Source of the DNA: Apostichopus japonicus
Lineage: Eukaryota > Echinodermata > Holothuroidea > Aspidochirotida > Stichopodidae
Assembly (NCBI RefSeq): GCF_037975245.1
Contig: NC_092566.1
Coordinates: 6,783,501-6,847,500, forward strand
Direction of reading: 5' to 3'
Length of the DNA: 64,000 nt
Each line of letters opens with the position of its first letter. Position 1 is the stretch's first letter. Positions 48,401 through 56,559 of the stretch are shown in pieces. The notes below the pieces were generated by a model that made no database searches, was not told where the DNA came from, and worked only from the letters and a program-made list of their open reading frames with translations. The position numbers and the translations under genes are program-made.

Positions 48401-50746
48401 AGAGATGCATTCAAACTGCATATGAAAAGCAAATAACTTTGAAAAAATATTGCATAGTAATTGATAAACAGGTAAAATAATTCAGGAGAGTGTTTCAAAT
48501 ACAAATAGTTAATATGACGTAGGGAAAATATGACATTTGTATGGTGACCGTTTGTTATGAATGTTGTACCCTTAAAAATATGTTCACCTGCCTTTGAACT
48601 TCGTGTTCACTGAGTAAGAAAGATATAGTTATATATATATAGTTATATATATATAGATTTAGTTATAGGTCTAAGTGTAATCTAAATCATTTGTAAATAT
48701 CCGTTGACTACTAATGAGGACATTACTTTGGTCAGAATTTGCTGATATACCAATAATCTTTCAAGCACAGTTTGTATAACATTACTGTTGTATACAGTCT
48801 ACAGTATAGGGAAGGCTCACATGATGATCATCAAGTGAGTCATCAAAGCTTGCCTTTTCATAACTGGGCTTAATTTTTCTACAGTCTGTAAGTTTATAAA
48901 CTGTTGGGATTACCAATGCTTTTTTATGCTTCTAGGGTGAATGAAATCAATATAATCCTCTATGAATAGACAGTCAGTATCAGAAGGGATTGTAGGGGAT
49001 TAACCAATGCCTTTTTTTCATAGGTCAAAAAGTGAAACCGATGGAAACTTTGGGTTTTGTTGCAAAACCTCACCTGTGTGTCGGGCGTTGTCAACTTTGA
49101 TGAACTAATACTGCATGATTTCAAGGTTACGAAGTCAATTTGTAAATGTTCTTTTTTCTATCATAATCTTTTCTTTTCATACCTTCACCTATAGCTGGCA
49201 CAAGACTATGCTTTGATCATAGTGTTCACAACACTATTAATTTCGAATGTATGTGGTCTACATATATAAGCAGATGCAAAAGTGAGTACTGCATGGATTC
49301 TATTATCACAAAAAATGACAAGCAGGACTGTAGGCACCTCTCTTCAGTCTGAAAATATTGAAATACTTCATAGTCTATTTCCTACATGATCATTCCTTTG
49401 ATGACGTTTGAAATCAGCCCACAGAGATCACGATTAGATCCACTCGTGTCATGCTAATATTTAGTCAAAAAGACCTTGAACCTAACATCAGGCCCTAAAT
49501 TTGAGGCAAACATCAAGCAAGTGATGCTAGACCTAACGTTAGGCCAACAACATCATTAGATAATTTCGGTTCCAGTGCCATTCTGTCATAGGTACATACT
49601 GCCATGCCATAAGTTTCGATCCTTTCCGCCATGGCGGAAAGGCTCAAAGCCTATGGCGGAAAGGTACATTTTGGAATGGATTTTACACATGAATGTATAC
49701 TTCGGTGAAACTTTCTTTGATTCACATGGAAGGATAGATACGTCGTCTTAAAATGTAATGGTTCGCTGGATACAAGGGACGAAATAGTTTTAGAGAATTG
49801 ATTAGCAATAATTGCTCGACAATTCTTGGAAATAGCAATTAGCATTAGCAGGTACTGCATCTTTTGCTAATCAAAAGTAATATTGATTAGCAACTGGCAA
49901 TTCTTGGGTAGCAAATTGCTATGCGAACCCAGTTATTTCATCCCTTGGGATAGAATGAATTGAAGTTAAGGCAATATTGGGGAACTGAGACACGGTCTTT
50001 AATGTAGATGTTGATTGAATAGTTTTAATTGTAAGTTCGTGAGAGTCGATACACTGTCTTCAATTATTTGAATTAATCAAATTAATTTAGGCCTAGGTAG
50101 AATGTTTATTAAAAGACTGATTCTGATTGTTGATTTTAATGAGCGATTTTGTGGATTTTTTGGGCCTAGGTAGTGTGAAACGAAGCAATATATACAGTGA
50201 ATATAGGCCTAAAGTGTACCCACAATGTGCTCTTTCCGCCATACAAAAGTGCTCAACCGCCATCGGAGTAACAAGGCGGAATGGCACTTTTTCTATGGTG
50301 GAAAGAGCACATTTTCTATGGCAGAATGTACTGATGGCGGAATGACACGGCCCCCGATAATTTCTTGTCATAGCCTGACAAGACTTGGTGTTTATGTTAA
50401 TTGTTTGAAATAGGCATAGGGCATAGGCTAGGCTTATGTACCATAGCATATTACAAGCTGAACTAGAAGGTGTAACTCGAAATATCATAATCCTAACCCT
50501 AGTGGCATGCCTAGGATTAAATATACCTTTTAAACCAAACTCAGGCTGACCTAGTGTAACTGAGGCCTAGCCTAGTCCAACTTAACACAATTATGAATAA
50601 CTTACGCATATGTTAGGCTCAATCATGTTAATGCTAGCCTAGGCCTACGTCGTTAGTTAGGCTACTTACAGTAAGTTTGGTTCCTTTCTTGAACACCTCT
50701 GGCGACGTCTTCGATCAGAATTGAAAATTTTCTGTAGGATAGGCAT
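18234..50746 (-). CDS. FNIP: Folliculin-interacting protein (FNIP1/2 family), complete, 16 coding exons
   Basis: FNIP binds folliculin (FLCN). The complex acts as a GAP for RagC/D at lysosomes and is linked to AMPK and mTORC1 signalling. Exons on the minus strand: 50746-50670, 46744-46715, 36658-36547, 35194-35075, 31407-31244, 30499-30402, 28171-28097, 27423-27263, 26621-26418, 25882-25710, 24518-24401, 22147-22095, 21930-20632, 20146-19963, 19054-18851, 18497-18234. They total 3336 nt and join in phase into 1111 residues (human FNIP2 about 1114, FNIP1 about 1166). The N-terminal longin region holds [13 protein letters not shown] and [10 protein letters not shown]. The middle domain holds [38 protein letters not shown] and ARTVVVGKR. 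The C-terminal domain holds [25 protein letters not shown] and [12 protein letters not shown]. Start: ATG at 50746 with a purine at -3. The family is certain; FNIP1 versus FNIP2 cannot be told, as expected for an invertebrate single copy. Confidence 0.95.
18851..19054 (-). CDS. FNIP: FNIP exon 15
   Basis: Reads [20 protein letters not shown] then [10 protein letters not shown], nearly identical to human [21 protein letters not shown]. Phase 0 at both ends, 68 codons. Confidence 0.95.
19088..19445. mobile_element. TTAA-flanked MITE, copy A (FNIP intron 14)
   Basis: The element is 358 bp with TTAA at each end. The left end reads TTAAATGCATTGAAGACTCGC and the reverse complement of the right end reads TTAAAGGGTGTGAAGACTCG, so they are imperfect terminal inverted repeats. 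A TTAA target is the hallmark of piggyBac-like transposons. A second copy lies at 52794-53164, nearly identical over most of its length. No transposase ORF. Confidence 0.82.
19963..20146 (-). CDS. FNIP: FNIP exon 14: start of C-terminal domain
   Basis: Reads [20 protein letters not shown] then LALHG, matching human [22 protein letters not shown]. Acceptor is a run of T followed by AG; donor GAG|GTAATG. Confidence 0.95.
20632..21930 (-). CDS. FNIP: FNIP exon 13: large central exon with disordered region
   Basis: The exon is 1299 nt (residues 462-895). It opens with [20 protein letters not shown] and [13 protein letters not shown], the end of the folded middle domain. About 380 polar, Ser/Thr-rich, poorly conserved residues follow. 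They include a cysteine cluster (C587, C588, C591, C594, reading SCCTKCQMC) where human FNIP1 has its reductive-stress cysteine degron, plus further CxxC-type groups ([12 protein letters not shown]). One large central exon is typical of FNIP genes. Confidence 0.93.
22095..22147 (-). CDS. FNIP: FNIP exon 12
   Basis: A 53-nt exon reading [18 protein letters not shown], identical over [11 protein letters not shown] to vertebrate FNIPs. Acceptor cttttag, donor TTGGG|GTAAGC. Confidence 0.94.
22148..24400. other. FNIP intron 11: no gene; GGGCCCAAA-rich stretch
   Basis: Positions 22660-23130 repeatedly contain GCCCAAATGGGC, TGGGCCTGA and GGGCCCAA-like words, giving many small self-complementary segments. 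Positions 23455-23530 are C-rich (CCCCCACCC). No exon or transposon was recognised. Confidence 0.4.
24401..24518 (-). CDS. FNIP: FNIP exon 11
   Basis: Reads [20 protein letters not shown] and LDKHSSSM, nearly identical to human [18 protein letters not shown]. Donor ATG|GTGAGC. Confidence 0.95.
24868..24920 (+). mobile_element. Penelope-type tail hairpin (FNIP intron 10)
   Basis: AAGAAGATCCTGCTAGCCTA-GGATCGAAACGTCAGGCC with a perfect long inner stem (GATCCT..AGGATC) and the GAAACGTCAGGCC tail, followed by AACTTACATTTACAC. This 3' flank is shared with the 37.6-kb copies, so they are the same family. Confidence 0.6.
25521..25742 (-). repeat. 111-bp tandem duplication carrying the FNIP exon 10 donor
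   Basis: GATACTTACAAGTTAGTCTG plus CTTGTTATTGTGAG(T/C)GTCCAG occurs at 25590-25631 and at 25701-25742. The preceding intron text (CCTAAGCTTTTGTCTCAAAA) is also repeated. The true donor GT is at 25709-25708. The copy's donor is at 25598-25597, exactly 111 bp further into intron 10. Confidence 0.88.
25710..25882 (-). CDS. FNIP: FNIP exon 10
   Basis: Reads [20 protein letters not shown] then [20 protein letters not shown]. It matches human [24 protein letters not shown]. Its last 33 nt with the donor are duplicated 111 bp downstream in the intron. Confidence 0.95.
25905..26285. repeat. About 95-bp tandem repeat with (AATC)n, FNIP intron 9
   Basis: About four copies of a unit containing GATACTTGACTGA, ACAAG(A)AAAC-AAGGAATTGATC, AATGAAGCTATTCTAAGG and a run of ATCA tetranucleotides. 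Confidence 0.85.
26418..26621 (-). CDS. FNIP: FNIP exon 9: start of middle domain
   Basis: Reads [19 protein letters not shown] and [19 protein letters not shown]. It aligns with human KKIAIGVIFSL and NEFFFSHFPLFE, the opening strands and helices of the FNIP middle domain. Confidence 0.95.
27263..27423 (-). CDS. FNIP: FNIP exon 8
   Basis: Reads [17 protein letters not shown], then [19 protein letters not shown]. It is equivalent to the human (Q)RRWRR.QTTSLE segment. It is rich in Ser/Thr-Pro and a likely phosphorylation region by analogy with the family. Confidence 0.9.
28097..28171 (-). CDS. FNIP: FNIP exon 7
   Basis: A 75-nt exon reading [20 protein letters not shown]. It sits where vertebrate FNIPs have the (A)HS.P.D.P segment followed by an acidic stretch. 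Splice sites and phase are consistent. Confidence 0.87.
28172..29849. other. FNIP intron 6, 5' part: nothing recognised
   Basis: Unique-looking A+T-rich intron sequence. No exon, transposon end or tandem array was recognised. Confidence 0.45.
29850..30115 (+). repeat. 131-bp tandem duplication, FNIP intron 6
   Basis: Two copies share GATGGCTCTACCACTTT, TTCATC(A/G)ATCAAAGTGACTG, CCTAGTCTAA(T/C)ACAAAGACC and AGGTCAGTTCCTCA. Confidence 0.85.
30402..30499 (-). CDS. FNIP: FNIP exon 6
   Basis: Reads [16 protein letters not shown] and [14 protein letters not shown], a low-conservation acidic and serine-rich linker. It is accepted because the acceptor, donor and phases (1 nt carried in, 1 nt carried out) fit both neighbours. 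Confidence 0.85.
31244..31407 (-). CDS. FNIP: FNIP exon 5: longin domain core
   Basis: Reads [19 protein letters not shown] then [13 protein letters not shown], nearly identical to the human FNIP segments [18 protein letters not shown] and [13 protein letters not shown]. Confidence 0.96.
31408..34044. other. FNIP intron 4, 5' part: TACTGTA-rich, otherwise unannotated
   Basis: Repeated TACTGTA/TACAGTA words are present, with a (GTAT)n run near 31705. A CGTCCTGCAAGCAGGAACTC hairpin-like stretch near 31727 resembles text near 4984. No exon was recognised. Confidence 0.4.
33252..33318 (+). repeat. 33-bp direct duplication, FNIP intron 4
   Basis: GGGGCTCTTGTTTGAAAAGT-TATCAACAGAAG is followed at once by a second copy, GGGGGGGCTTGTTTGAAAAG-TTATCAACAGAAG. 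Confidence 0.85.
34045..34300 (+). mobile_element. LINE 3'-end remnant (CR1/L2-like)
   Basis: The plus strand reads [13 protein letters not shown], then [14 protein letters not shown] before a stop. It then has a short 3' UTR ending GCGCTATATAAGAACTG and a (TTA)n tail. W N .LP...F K..LKTHLF just before the stop, followed by a short trinucleotide tail, is characteristic of CR1/L2-type LINE 3' ends. Strongly 5'-truncated. Located in FNIP intron 4. Confidence 0.55.
35075..35194 (-). CDS. FNIP: FNIP exon 4
   Basis: Reads [17 protein letters not shown] and continues to TTAKGYQ. It corresponds to the variable loop after the GKCCQ segment of vertebrate FNIPs. Phase 0 at both ends, 40 codons. A SINE tail lies just upstream of its acceptor. 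Confidence 0.88.
35219..35597 (-). mobile_element. tRNA-derived SINE (FNIP intron 3, gene orientation)
   Basis: Read on the minus strand it starts GGAGCGTGGTGGCCAATTGG and CTAAGGC, an A-box-like segment. About 35 nt on comes GGCTTGAGTCC, close to the B-box GGTTCGANNCC. These are the internal RNA polymerase III promoter of tRNA-derived SINEs. Its body includes GTCCTTGGGCAAGGCAC and CCCAGGTGTATAAATGGGGA, and it ends in a (TAA)n tail at 35219-35234. It lies about 25 bp upstream of the FNIP exon 4 acceptor. Confidence 0.8.
36547..36658 (-). CDS. FNIP: FNIP exon 3: start of longin domain
   Basis: Reads [18 protein letters not shown], the family's most recognisable N-terminal motif, then [13 protein letters not shown]. 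Donor GCA|GTAAGT. Confidence 0.95.
36659..40280. other. FNIP intron 2, distal (3') part
   Basis: Apart from the inverted tail pair at 37540-37701 I see only a (TGCG)n run near 38420, a G10 run near 39980 and scattered TACTGTA words. No exon was recognised. Confidence 0.4.
37540..37701. mobile_element. Inverted pair of Penelope-type tails
   Basis: The left arm (37540-37595) and right arm (37645-37701) are reverse complements with a few mismatches. They share TGTAAAAGTAAGTTGGCC, GATCCTG and CTTCAAAGGCT. The spacer is about 49 bp of T-rich then A-rich sequence. Each arm carries the GAAGAAGATCCTG-hairpin-GAAA tail. Confidence 0.75.
40285..40660 (+). mobile_element. GIY-YIG endonuclease remnant of a Penelope-like element
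   Basis: A decayed reading frame gives [16 protein letters not shown], then after a gap [19 protein letters not shown] and [14 protein letters not shown]. It ends in a tail [20 protein letters not shown] before a stop. The Cys pair, the IFYC...YVGET core and the W..K.....GLN ending match GIY-YIG domains of Penelope-like elements. Frameshifts are present, so it is a relic. FNIP intron 2. Confidence 0.6.
40725..42132 (+). repeat. 1.4-kb direct duplication, copy 1 (FNIP intron 2)
   Basis: Begins CTGACATATGGAAACAATCT and ends AGAGCAGAAATCGGAAGACT. It matches 42490-43904 almost base for base, with scattered substitutions and small indels. Contents include ATTTAAAAATAAATAAATGA and TTCAACAAATTCAAGACTGG. 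The short open frame at 41282 is broken in the two copies by different indels, so coding is unlikely. Confidence 0.92.
42490..43904 (+). repeat. 1.4-kb direct duplication, copy 2 (FNIP intron 2)
   Basis: Begins TCTGACATATAGAAACAATC and ends AAAGAGCAGAAATCGGAATA. The ~357-bp spacer between the copies (42133-42489) starts with AGGGCCGTCTTAATGCATGG-GCCC and a GGGCCC-rich palindrome, which resembles a non-autonomous hAT end. Confidence 0.92.
43905..46714. other. FNIP intron 2, proximal part: low complexity only
   Basis: Holds an A/T-only stretch at 44625-44700, a G run near 44793, a C run near 45398, and many TACTGTA/TACAGTA words. No exon was recognised before the microexon. Confidence 0.45.
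46715..46744 (-). CDS. FNIP: FNIP exon 2, 30-nt microexon
   Basis: It has a long pyrimidine tract and acceptor (tgttgctcag) and donor AAATG|GTAAGAG. In the frame demanded by exons 1 and 3 it reads SPERLTSYK and then splits a tryptophan codon (TG|G). Skipping it would also keep the frame, because 30 is a multiple of three. Confidence 0.72.
46745..50669. other. FNIP intron 1: TGGCGGAA-motif clusters, otherwise unannotated
   Basis: A 22-bp perfect palindrome containing TTTCCGCCATGGCGGAAA lies at 49621-49642, with a third ATGGCGGAAAGG beside it. A second cluster of (A)TGGCGGAATG-type words lies at 50230-50350. (TA)n occurs near 48630. No other exon fits the reading frame. Confidence 0.5.
50670..50746 (-). 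CDS. FNIP: FNIP exon 1 (start codon)
   Basis: Reads [20 protein letters not shown] and ends with a split CT|GTAAGT codon. It matches the FNIP N-terminal pattern (M..(L)FQK(L/I)F.(K/R)R). Phase 2 at its donor fits the microexon exactly. Confidence 0.82.
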
Positions 50747-52793
50747 TTCTATGTTAGCTTTAAATTAATGGAATACATGGAAACCATCTTTCTGGCCATT
50801 GCTATTCACCATCGGTTGATAAGTAAGATAGTCGTTTTTTAATGTGCGGACTTTTCTTTTTGCTTTGCTTGTAAACAAATGTCATGTGTGTACAGTCATT
50901 CGTCACATGATTATCTTTGGACAGCAAAGAAGCTGAGAGTGTATCGATCTCTTTGATTGGTTAAAAATATGATCGGTAAACTTTAACAGCTATAGCGGTT
51001 GGATAATAAGAACTGCATATTCAGTAGCCATATGACAACAACCGCAAGGCGGTTTACTGATTAAGACCTTTTATAGACCATGTACTTGCTGAGTGCAAAG
51101 GTAATGATGTTACGCAATTCATAAATTTCAAATGTTACGCAGTTGTCATTTTGTTACGGACTTCATCTCTCCAGTGAGAGAGTGTTTAAGAATGGCTTTA
51201 GGCCCAACACTAAGTATCATTTATTGCAGAACGTTATAGGAAACACTGATAGCAGGATGTATTTCTTTGCCACTTATAATTGTTCCATTAACTGACACAA
51301 AATACGTCACTTTCCAGGGCCACCAGCGCAAGGATGAATCGAAGTTTGTGTCCAAGCACTATATATGCTAACTGATGTATTGGACTATGTGCATGGTATA
51401 TTCAAATTTGCTCAACATGGCCGTTTAGATTTTCAGCTAGAAGAGATGGAGATGAAGCACACATGGTACTCCCCAATCAATCTGCCAGCTCTGGTAATCT
51501 GCCTGATAAAGCATTGAATTTCTACACTTCAAATCACATTGAATCCACCTGATTTTTGCCAATGTTAACCAATGGGTAACAATTCACCTTTGGTTTGTAG
51601 CAATTGAAGTTATTTGAATTCTTTATTTTTTTTATTTTTTAATGTTCATACAGTGTAAGGCATAAATTGTAAGCAACGTAAATATTCATGAAATGATGTC
51701 GAAAACATGGCAAGAAAAAAGCTTCAAAACCTTTTATATGATAGGCCTATACTATTGTCTGAGTTTATATCATACGAATATAACGTATTACGATAAATGT
51801 TACGTCGTCAATAAAGGTAAGTACGATTTCACACGGATAGGGTCTCAAATAAGCTAGTGTAAGGCTTCCTGATCCTTGGGTCTCTAAACTAAGTTGTGCG
51901 AACAATTGTGTCGCAATTTCTCCTAACCATAAGCCGCACGGATCCCGAGCGATGACATCATATAGGTCAGTGTTGGAAGGTCATTTGAAACCGGAAATGT
52001 GTTTCTTGTCATTATGCAGATGTAAGAAAAAAATAGCAAAAAATCCTCATGCTCATATAGGAAATATGACCCCGAAAGCTATATCATGTTAACTAGCCAA
52101 TGGGGTCAATGGAAGTCAAAGGTCAAACTTTGCCAAATTTGTTGCTGAAAATTACCTCGCAAATAAACCATAAGCCCTTAAACTACCAAACTTTTTGGGT
52201 GCACCCCTAGGTATAAGCTATCGTAATCTCCATAAGTGATGTTGTCATATGTCAAAGGTCAATACAGCAAAAACTGTTCTTTTGTATTACCTATTAAACA
52301 CACGTCAATATGGGGAAATGGCTAGTGTCATACCCAGGGGCGTCGATCCGAACTGAAAAGTGGGGCGGGGGGGGGGGCATAAATGACTAAACACGGATAA
52401 AACTGAAGGGGTGTGAACGTAGTGCACACCCGCGAGCGCCTTTATCCGGTGGGATCCCTGGTCCCTGAATTGAATTTCAGTCATAAATATATTTTAACAA
52501 AAGTCACATCTGACAAGTGATTAGACTTAAATCAAGAAATACTTATCTATTGAACTTCCAGGTGTAACTAAGGTGGAGCCTTTATCATGACTAGTAAAAT
52601 GGAAACTTAAACTCAAACGGATTTTTTTTCCATTTTTTGGTATTTTTTTTTCCATTTTTTTTATTAAACATGTGAACACAGGAATAAAATCAGTTTGTTA
52701 TACAGGTGTCTACAACATGCACACATATGGTATCATAAGGAGATTTAAAAAGCACTATTGGGTATCTGGGCACATTCTCTTCATCGAAAACAT
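50747..52793. other. FNIP 5' flank and intergenic region
   Basis: The promoter and 5' UTR of FNIP should lie in the first part, but no TATA box or CpG-dense block stands out. Four (T)CAAAGGTCA/AGGTCA half-sites occur at 51960-52260. Near 52331 CAGGGGCGTCGATCC looks like a hAT-type transposon end next to a G12 run. Confidence 0.4.
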
Positions 52794-53164
52794 TTAAAGG
52801 CATTGAAGACTCGCCCCATACCGCATGCGGCCATCTGAAAAAGTTAACTTTCCGTTGCTTGCAAGTATACGTTTTGTTCGTGTCGCTACAAAATGCATAC
52901 AGTAATGAAACGTGATACCTTGTTATCTTTAGCTGGACCTGAGATGTCCATCGCTGTATCGTTTGTATACTGTGCTGTGGGTATTGACCGCAGCTGTATG
53001 TACTGATTGTACACGAGTGTCTAATTACCAACGGTAGCAAGCTGTGTGTGTGTATTTTCTGGGATCGATGGTGGTGTTTAACACTTCTGTTACACCTCAT
53101 GCGAAACTATATCAAATTACCGGCATTAGACGTTTCTTTTTGCGCGAGTCTTCACACCCTTTAA
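52794..53164. mobile_element. TTAA-flanked MITE, copy B
   Basis: The element is 371 bp. It begins TTAAAGGCATTGAAGACTCG and ends with GCGCGAGTCTTCACACCC and TTTAA. It has the same interior as copy A (for example GTTGCTTGCAAGT, TTAGCTGGACCTGA, GTATTTTCTGGGAT), with a small internal insertion giving 13 bp more. Its open frame on the minus strand has no known motif. Confidence 0.82.
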
Positions 53165-53182
53165 GCCTTTAAAAACTAATTC

Positions 53183-53476
53183 AGGGCCGTAGTCTGGGTA
53201 GAATCTCTAAGAGGGTGCATTTGAGGAACATCGAGAAACATGTATCATCCAAATATTAATGCTTTTGATGCGCGTATATACCAGGGCATTTTTAAAGAAA
53301 TTTTTAGTGCCATGTGCCATCTCCCCAAAAGGACCATCATGACACTATACCTAAACGGAGCGCCACCATCGGTTGGCATACCAGAGTAAGACAAATTTTG
53401 CCCAAAATGCCTCCCATATTGCCGGAAATGGCACTTCCATGGCCTTGTAAGTTGCATGTAAACATTCTCAATTTGG
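53183..53476. mobile_element. hAT-type MITE relative, decayed
   Basis: Starts CAGGGCCGTAGTCTGGGTAG. It contains AGCGCCACCATCGGTTGGCA, GCCTCCCATATTGCCGGAAA and GGCACTTCCATGGCCTTGTA, which match the interior of the 14520-14860 MITE. No clear right inverted repeat, so truncated. Confidence 0.6.
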
Positions 53477-53933
53477 AGATCTCATGTTTTAGAAATTTAC
53501 ACATAAGCTCCGCTTTAGTCATGTTTTACATAGGTTATTAAATATAAAAGCAGGCTATATGGCATTCTGATGGTAGCCGTATAGCCTATATCTGCTGAGG
53601 AGAGCCAAATGGGAAATTTTGATGTAAATTAATTTTTAGGTTAATAATGGTAATTATTTGTTTTACATGCCAAAAAGGTACCTACTTGGGGAGGAGGGGG
53701 GTGGGTTGCGAATGAGTTGTAGGGGACTGTGCCTCAATATTCTTACATAAAACATTGAGGCACTGATATAGGGGCTAACAATGAAACTGGTATGCCCTAA
53801 TGAAACATGTAAACGTAACAAATATCATTATGAACCGTTGTTTCACATTAGACTCATTGATAACTCATTTTAAGTGTTATGAGCTCTCTACATTCAATGT
53901 CATTCTGATCAAACTCGTCAGAACCAAAACAAA

Positions 53934-54793
53934 CGCACGTATGGAAAGCCGTTTTAACATTTAATCGGGAATATCAGATATCTTAAATTGTCTCTTATTT
54001 GCTATATCTAAAATTCTATTTCAGATATCTTAAATTAAATTCGAGATATCTGAAATATATTTCGAGATATCTGAAATTTCTAATTCAGATATCTGAAATT
54101 GAATTCGAGATATCTGATATTGAATTCGAGATATCCGAAATTGAATTCGAGATATCTGAAATTCTGATTCGAGATATCTGAAATTCTAATTCGAGATATC
54201 TGAAATTGAATTCGAGATATCTGAAATGCATATGCAGAAGTTCGTAAAAAGGCTCGAAAATTAAGCTACAGAAAATTGACAGTACAGGTGGCTGCCATCG
54301 TCGCGTCGACGTATGGGTGGGATTGAATCTAGCTTGCTTGCTGGCTAACGTTAGGCCTAATATACATAATATGCATATAATTAACTAGTTGTGGAAAGAA
54401 TTCGAGATATCTGAAATTGAATTTCAGATATCTGAAATTGAATTCGAGATATATGAAATTGAATTCGAGCTATCTGAAATTCTATTTCAGATATCTAAAT
54501 TAAATTCGAGATATCTGAAATTGAATTCGAGATATCTGAAATTAAATTCGAGATATCTGAAACTCTATATTAGATATCTGAAATAAAATTGCAGATATCT
54601 CGAATTCAATTTCAGATATCTGAAATTCTATGGTATTTCGAGATATCTGAAATTGATTTTAAGATATCTGCAATTATTTGTAGATATCTTCAATAAATTG
54701 GAGATATCTGTAATTTAATTTGAGATATCTGAAATTATATCGAGATATCTGAAATTCCTTATTAAATGTTAAAACAGCTTTCCATACGCACGG
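53934..54793. mobile_element. Foldback element: TIRs around palindromic AGATATCT repeats
   Basis: The left end (53934-53965) contains GTATGGAAAGCCGTTTTAAC and ATTTAAT. The right end (54761-54793) is its reverse complement with one mismatch over 27 bp. Between them are two blocks (about 53968-54230 and 54396-54756) of ~20-bp units such as GAATTCGAGATATCTGAAAT, each centred on the palindrome AGATATCT. A unique 165-bp core containing CGTCGCGTCGACG lies between the blocks. The whole element can fold on itself at several levels. Confidence 0.82.
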
Positions 54794-56155
54794 ACATCGC
54801 ATCCACGATCGTTCAGAAACGTGATTAGTGGTTAAAACAAACCTTGGCAATACGTGCCTAGAATCTTAATTGAGGTTGCACACTGACTTATGAAATCAGA
54901 TGATATGATATGATCATTTTGCTAAAACTAACTGAAATAACTGGAATCGTAGGCTTACTTTCAGTTAGGTATAGTGGAAATCCCAACAATGAAAACAAAA
55001 CACTTCAAACTATCATGAGTGGCATTGCTAACCAAACTGAATGCAACAATGTTATGTTACATGTAGTGCTATATTGCTTGTTATACGTGATAACACAACA
55101 CTATACAAAATATGAAAAATAATATACTGGAAAGGAGATTAGCGAATGCTGTGTGCCTTCATTATTAGTTGGCTTAGCAGATATCCTCAGCGGTGCATGG
55201 GAGCGGTTCCTCACTTAATTGACGCTATAAATGAAATCCGTAATTCTTATTTCAACCCAGCTGAAAAGTTCTATTTTTCATAGGGGTGAGGGTGAGGTTG
55301 GGGGTGGGTTGAGCAGATGAGAATATCACATTAAGAAACTCCTAATCTCATGGCACAATGTTCAACTCCTTTTATGAGATACACGAGTGATTATGAGCCT
55401 GATAAGCTCAGCGAATACACGAGTCAGTCATCAAACCTGGGGGAGGGGTCGGGGGGGGAGGGGTGGCATTTGATATTGTGTCCCCAAGCTTCAAAAAGTA
55501 GGGAGGGGGCGTGTCACCCTGCCCCCCATATGATTGACGCCCGGTAATACCCATGCACGTAAGAAAACAGTGACTTTTAATTTTCGATATCGCAATCATT
55601 TACAATTCGTCAATTGTCATGAGCTCAAGGAAGTTCTAAGGTCAATAAATCTTAGTGATCTACTACTTAGCGAGATCTACTTATGCCTACGACATTGGTG
55701 GGCAATATATTACCACAATAACTATAGTAAGCACTATGTTCGTCTGTATAGATGGGCATTTCACCTTATTGTCTTCATATTATGAATTCCGACCATTTTG
55801 ATTGATGACTCTATGCGGTTTGAACATCGTATACATATTCCCTACCGAGTTTTGTGTTATGTCTGCATGATTAACTGGCCAATGACTGACCTAATGTTTG
55901 TTGTGTATTAGACTTATAGTTATCTAGTCACTTCCATTGATGAGCTGCACATATTTATGAAGTCATTTCTAAAACAACAGAAAAAAGGGGTATATAGAAG
56001 TAAAAACCTGGACTGCATAATAGGGTGTTTTCACGTTCTATAACATATTAAATTGGTTTAATGTCATAAATTAATATTGATTGAATTATGTGCCTAAAGT
56101 ATAATACTTTTTCGTCTATGTATATCTGGAACTATCATGATATTAACGTCGAGGA
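54794..56155. other. Intergenic, nothing recognised
   Basis: Short open frames (54910, 55350, 55534) show no known motif or splice context. A G-rich stretch occurs at 55438-55465. Confidence 0.4.
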
Positions 56156-56157
56156 AT

Positions 56158-56265
56158 AAGACGGTTTGTCTAGCTGACCAAGACGTTAGAAACGTCAGCG
56201 ATTTGGTAGCCTGCTATTTCAGTCGCCCTGCGTGTTACCCGTTTTTACTGGCAGAGTATTATTCC
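56158..56265 (+). repeat. Dispersed repeat, member 1 of a pair
   Basis: GACGTTAGAAACGTCAGCGA-TTTGG, then TTTTTACTGGCAGAGTATT. This resembles the 58655-58765 segment (ACGATTTGCTGCAGTCTATT, TTATACTGGCAAAGTATTCA) at perhaps two-thirds identity by eye. The family is unknown. Confidence 0.4.
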
Positions 56266-56320
56266 TATTTGGGAACTTTGCTTTTACTATACTGTCGTTT
56301 GCTGTTGGCAAATTATCAGA

Positions 56321-56545
56321 GCCGTAGATTCTGCATTGAAAACTATCTAAGCGTAGCACCACCATGTATTGGCGCTACGCGTACAAGAAAATTTTGGCTG
56401 AAAATGCCTCCCAGATCGCTGAAAATGGCACTTCCCAGGCCTTGTAAGTTGCATCTAAGTTTGAAATTACTAGCGATATCATAAACAAATACAAACAAAA
56501 TATGCTCAAGGGGGGGGGGGGCGGTCGCCCCTTAGCCCCCCCCCC
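56321..56545. mobile_element. hAT-type MITE relative, truncated
   Basis: AAACTATCTAAGCGTAGCAC-CACCATGTATTGGCGC, AATGCCTCCCAGATCGCTGA, CACTTCCCAGGCCTTGTAAG and the C/G-rich right part closely match the MITE at 14520-14860. The terminal CAGG ends are not intact. Confidence 0.7.
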
Positions 56546-56559
56546 CCTCCGAGAATCCG

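Noticed and set aside
53999-54586. Open frames with repeated EFEISEI and RYLKLNS units
   Set aside because: They are translations of the AGATATCT foldback repeat; several frames are open at once and there is no other coding sign.
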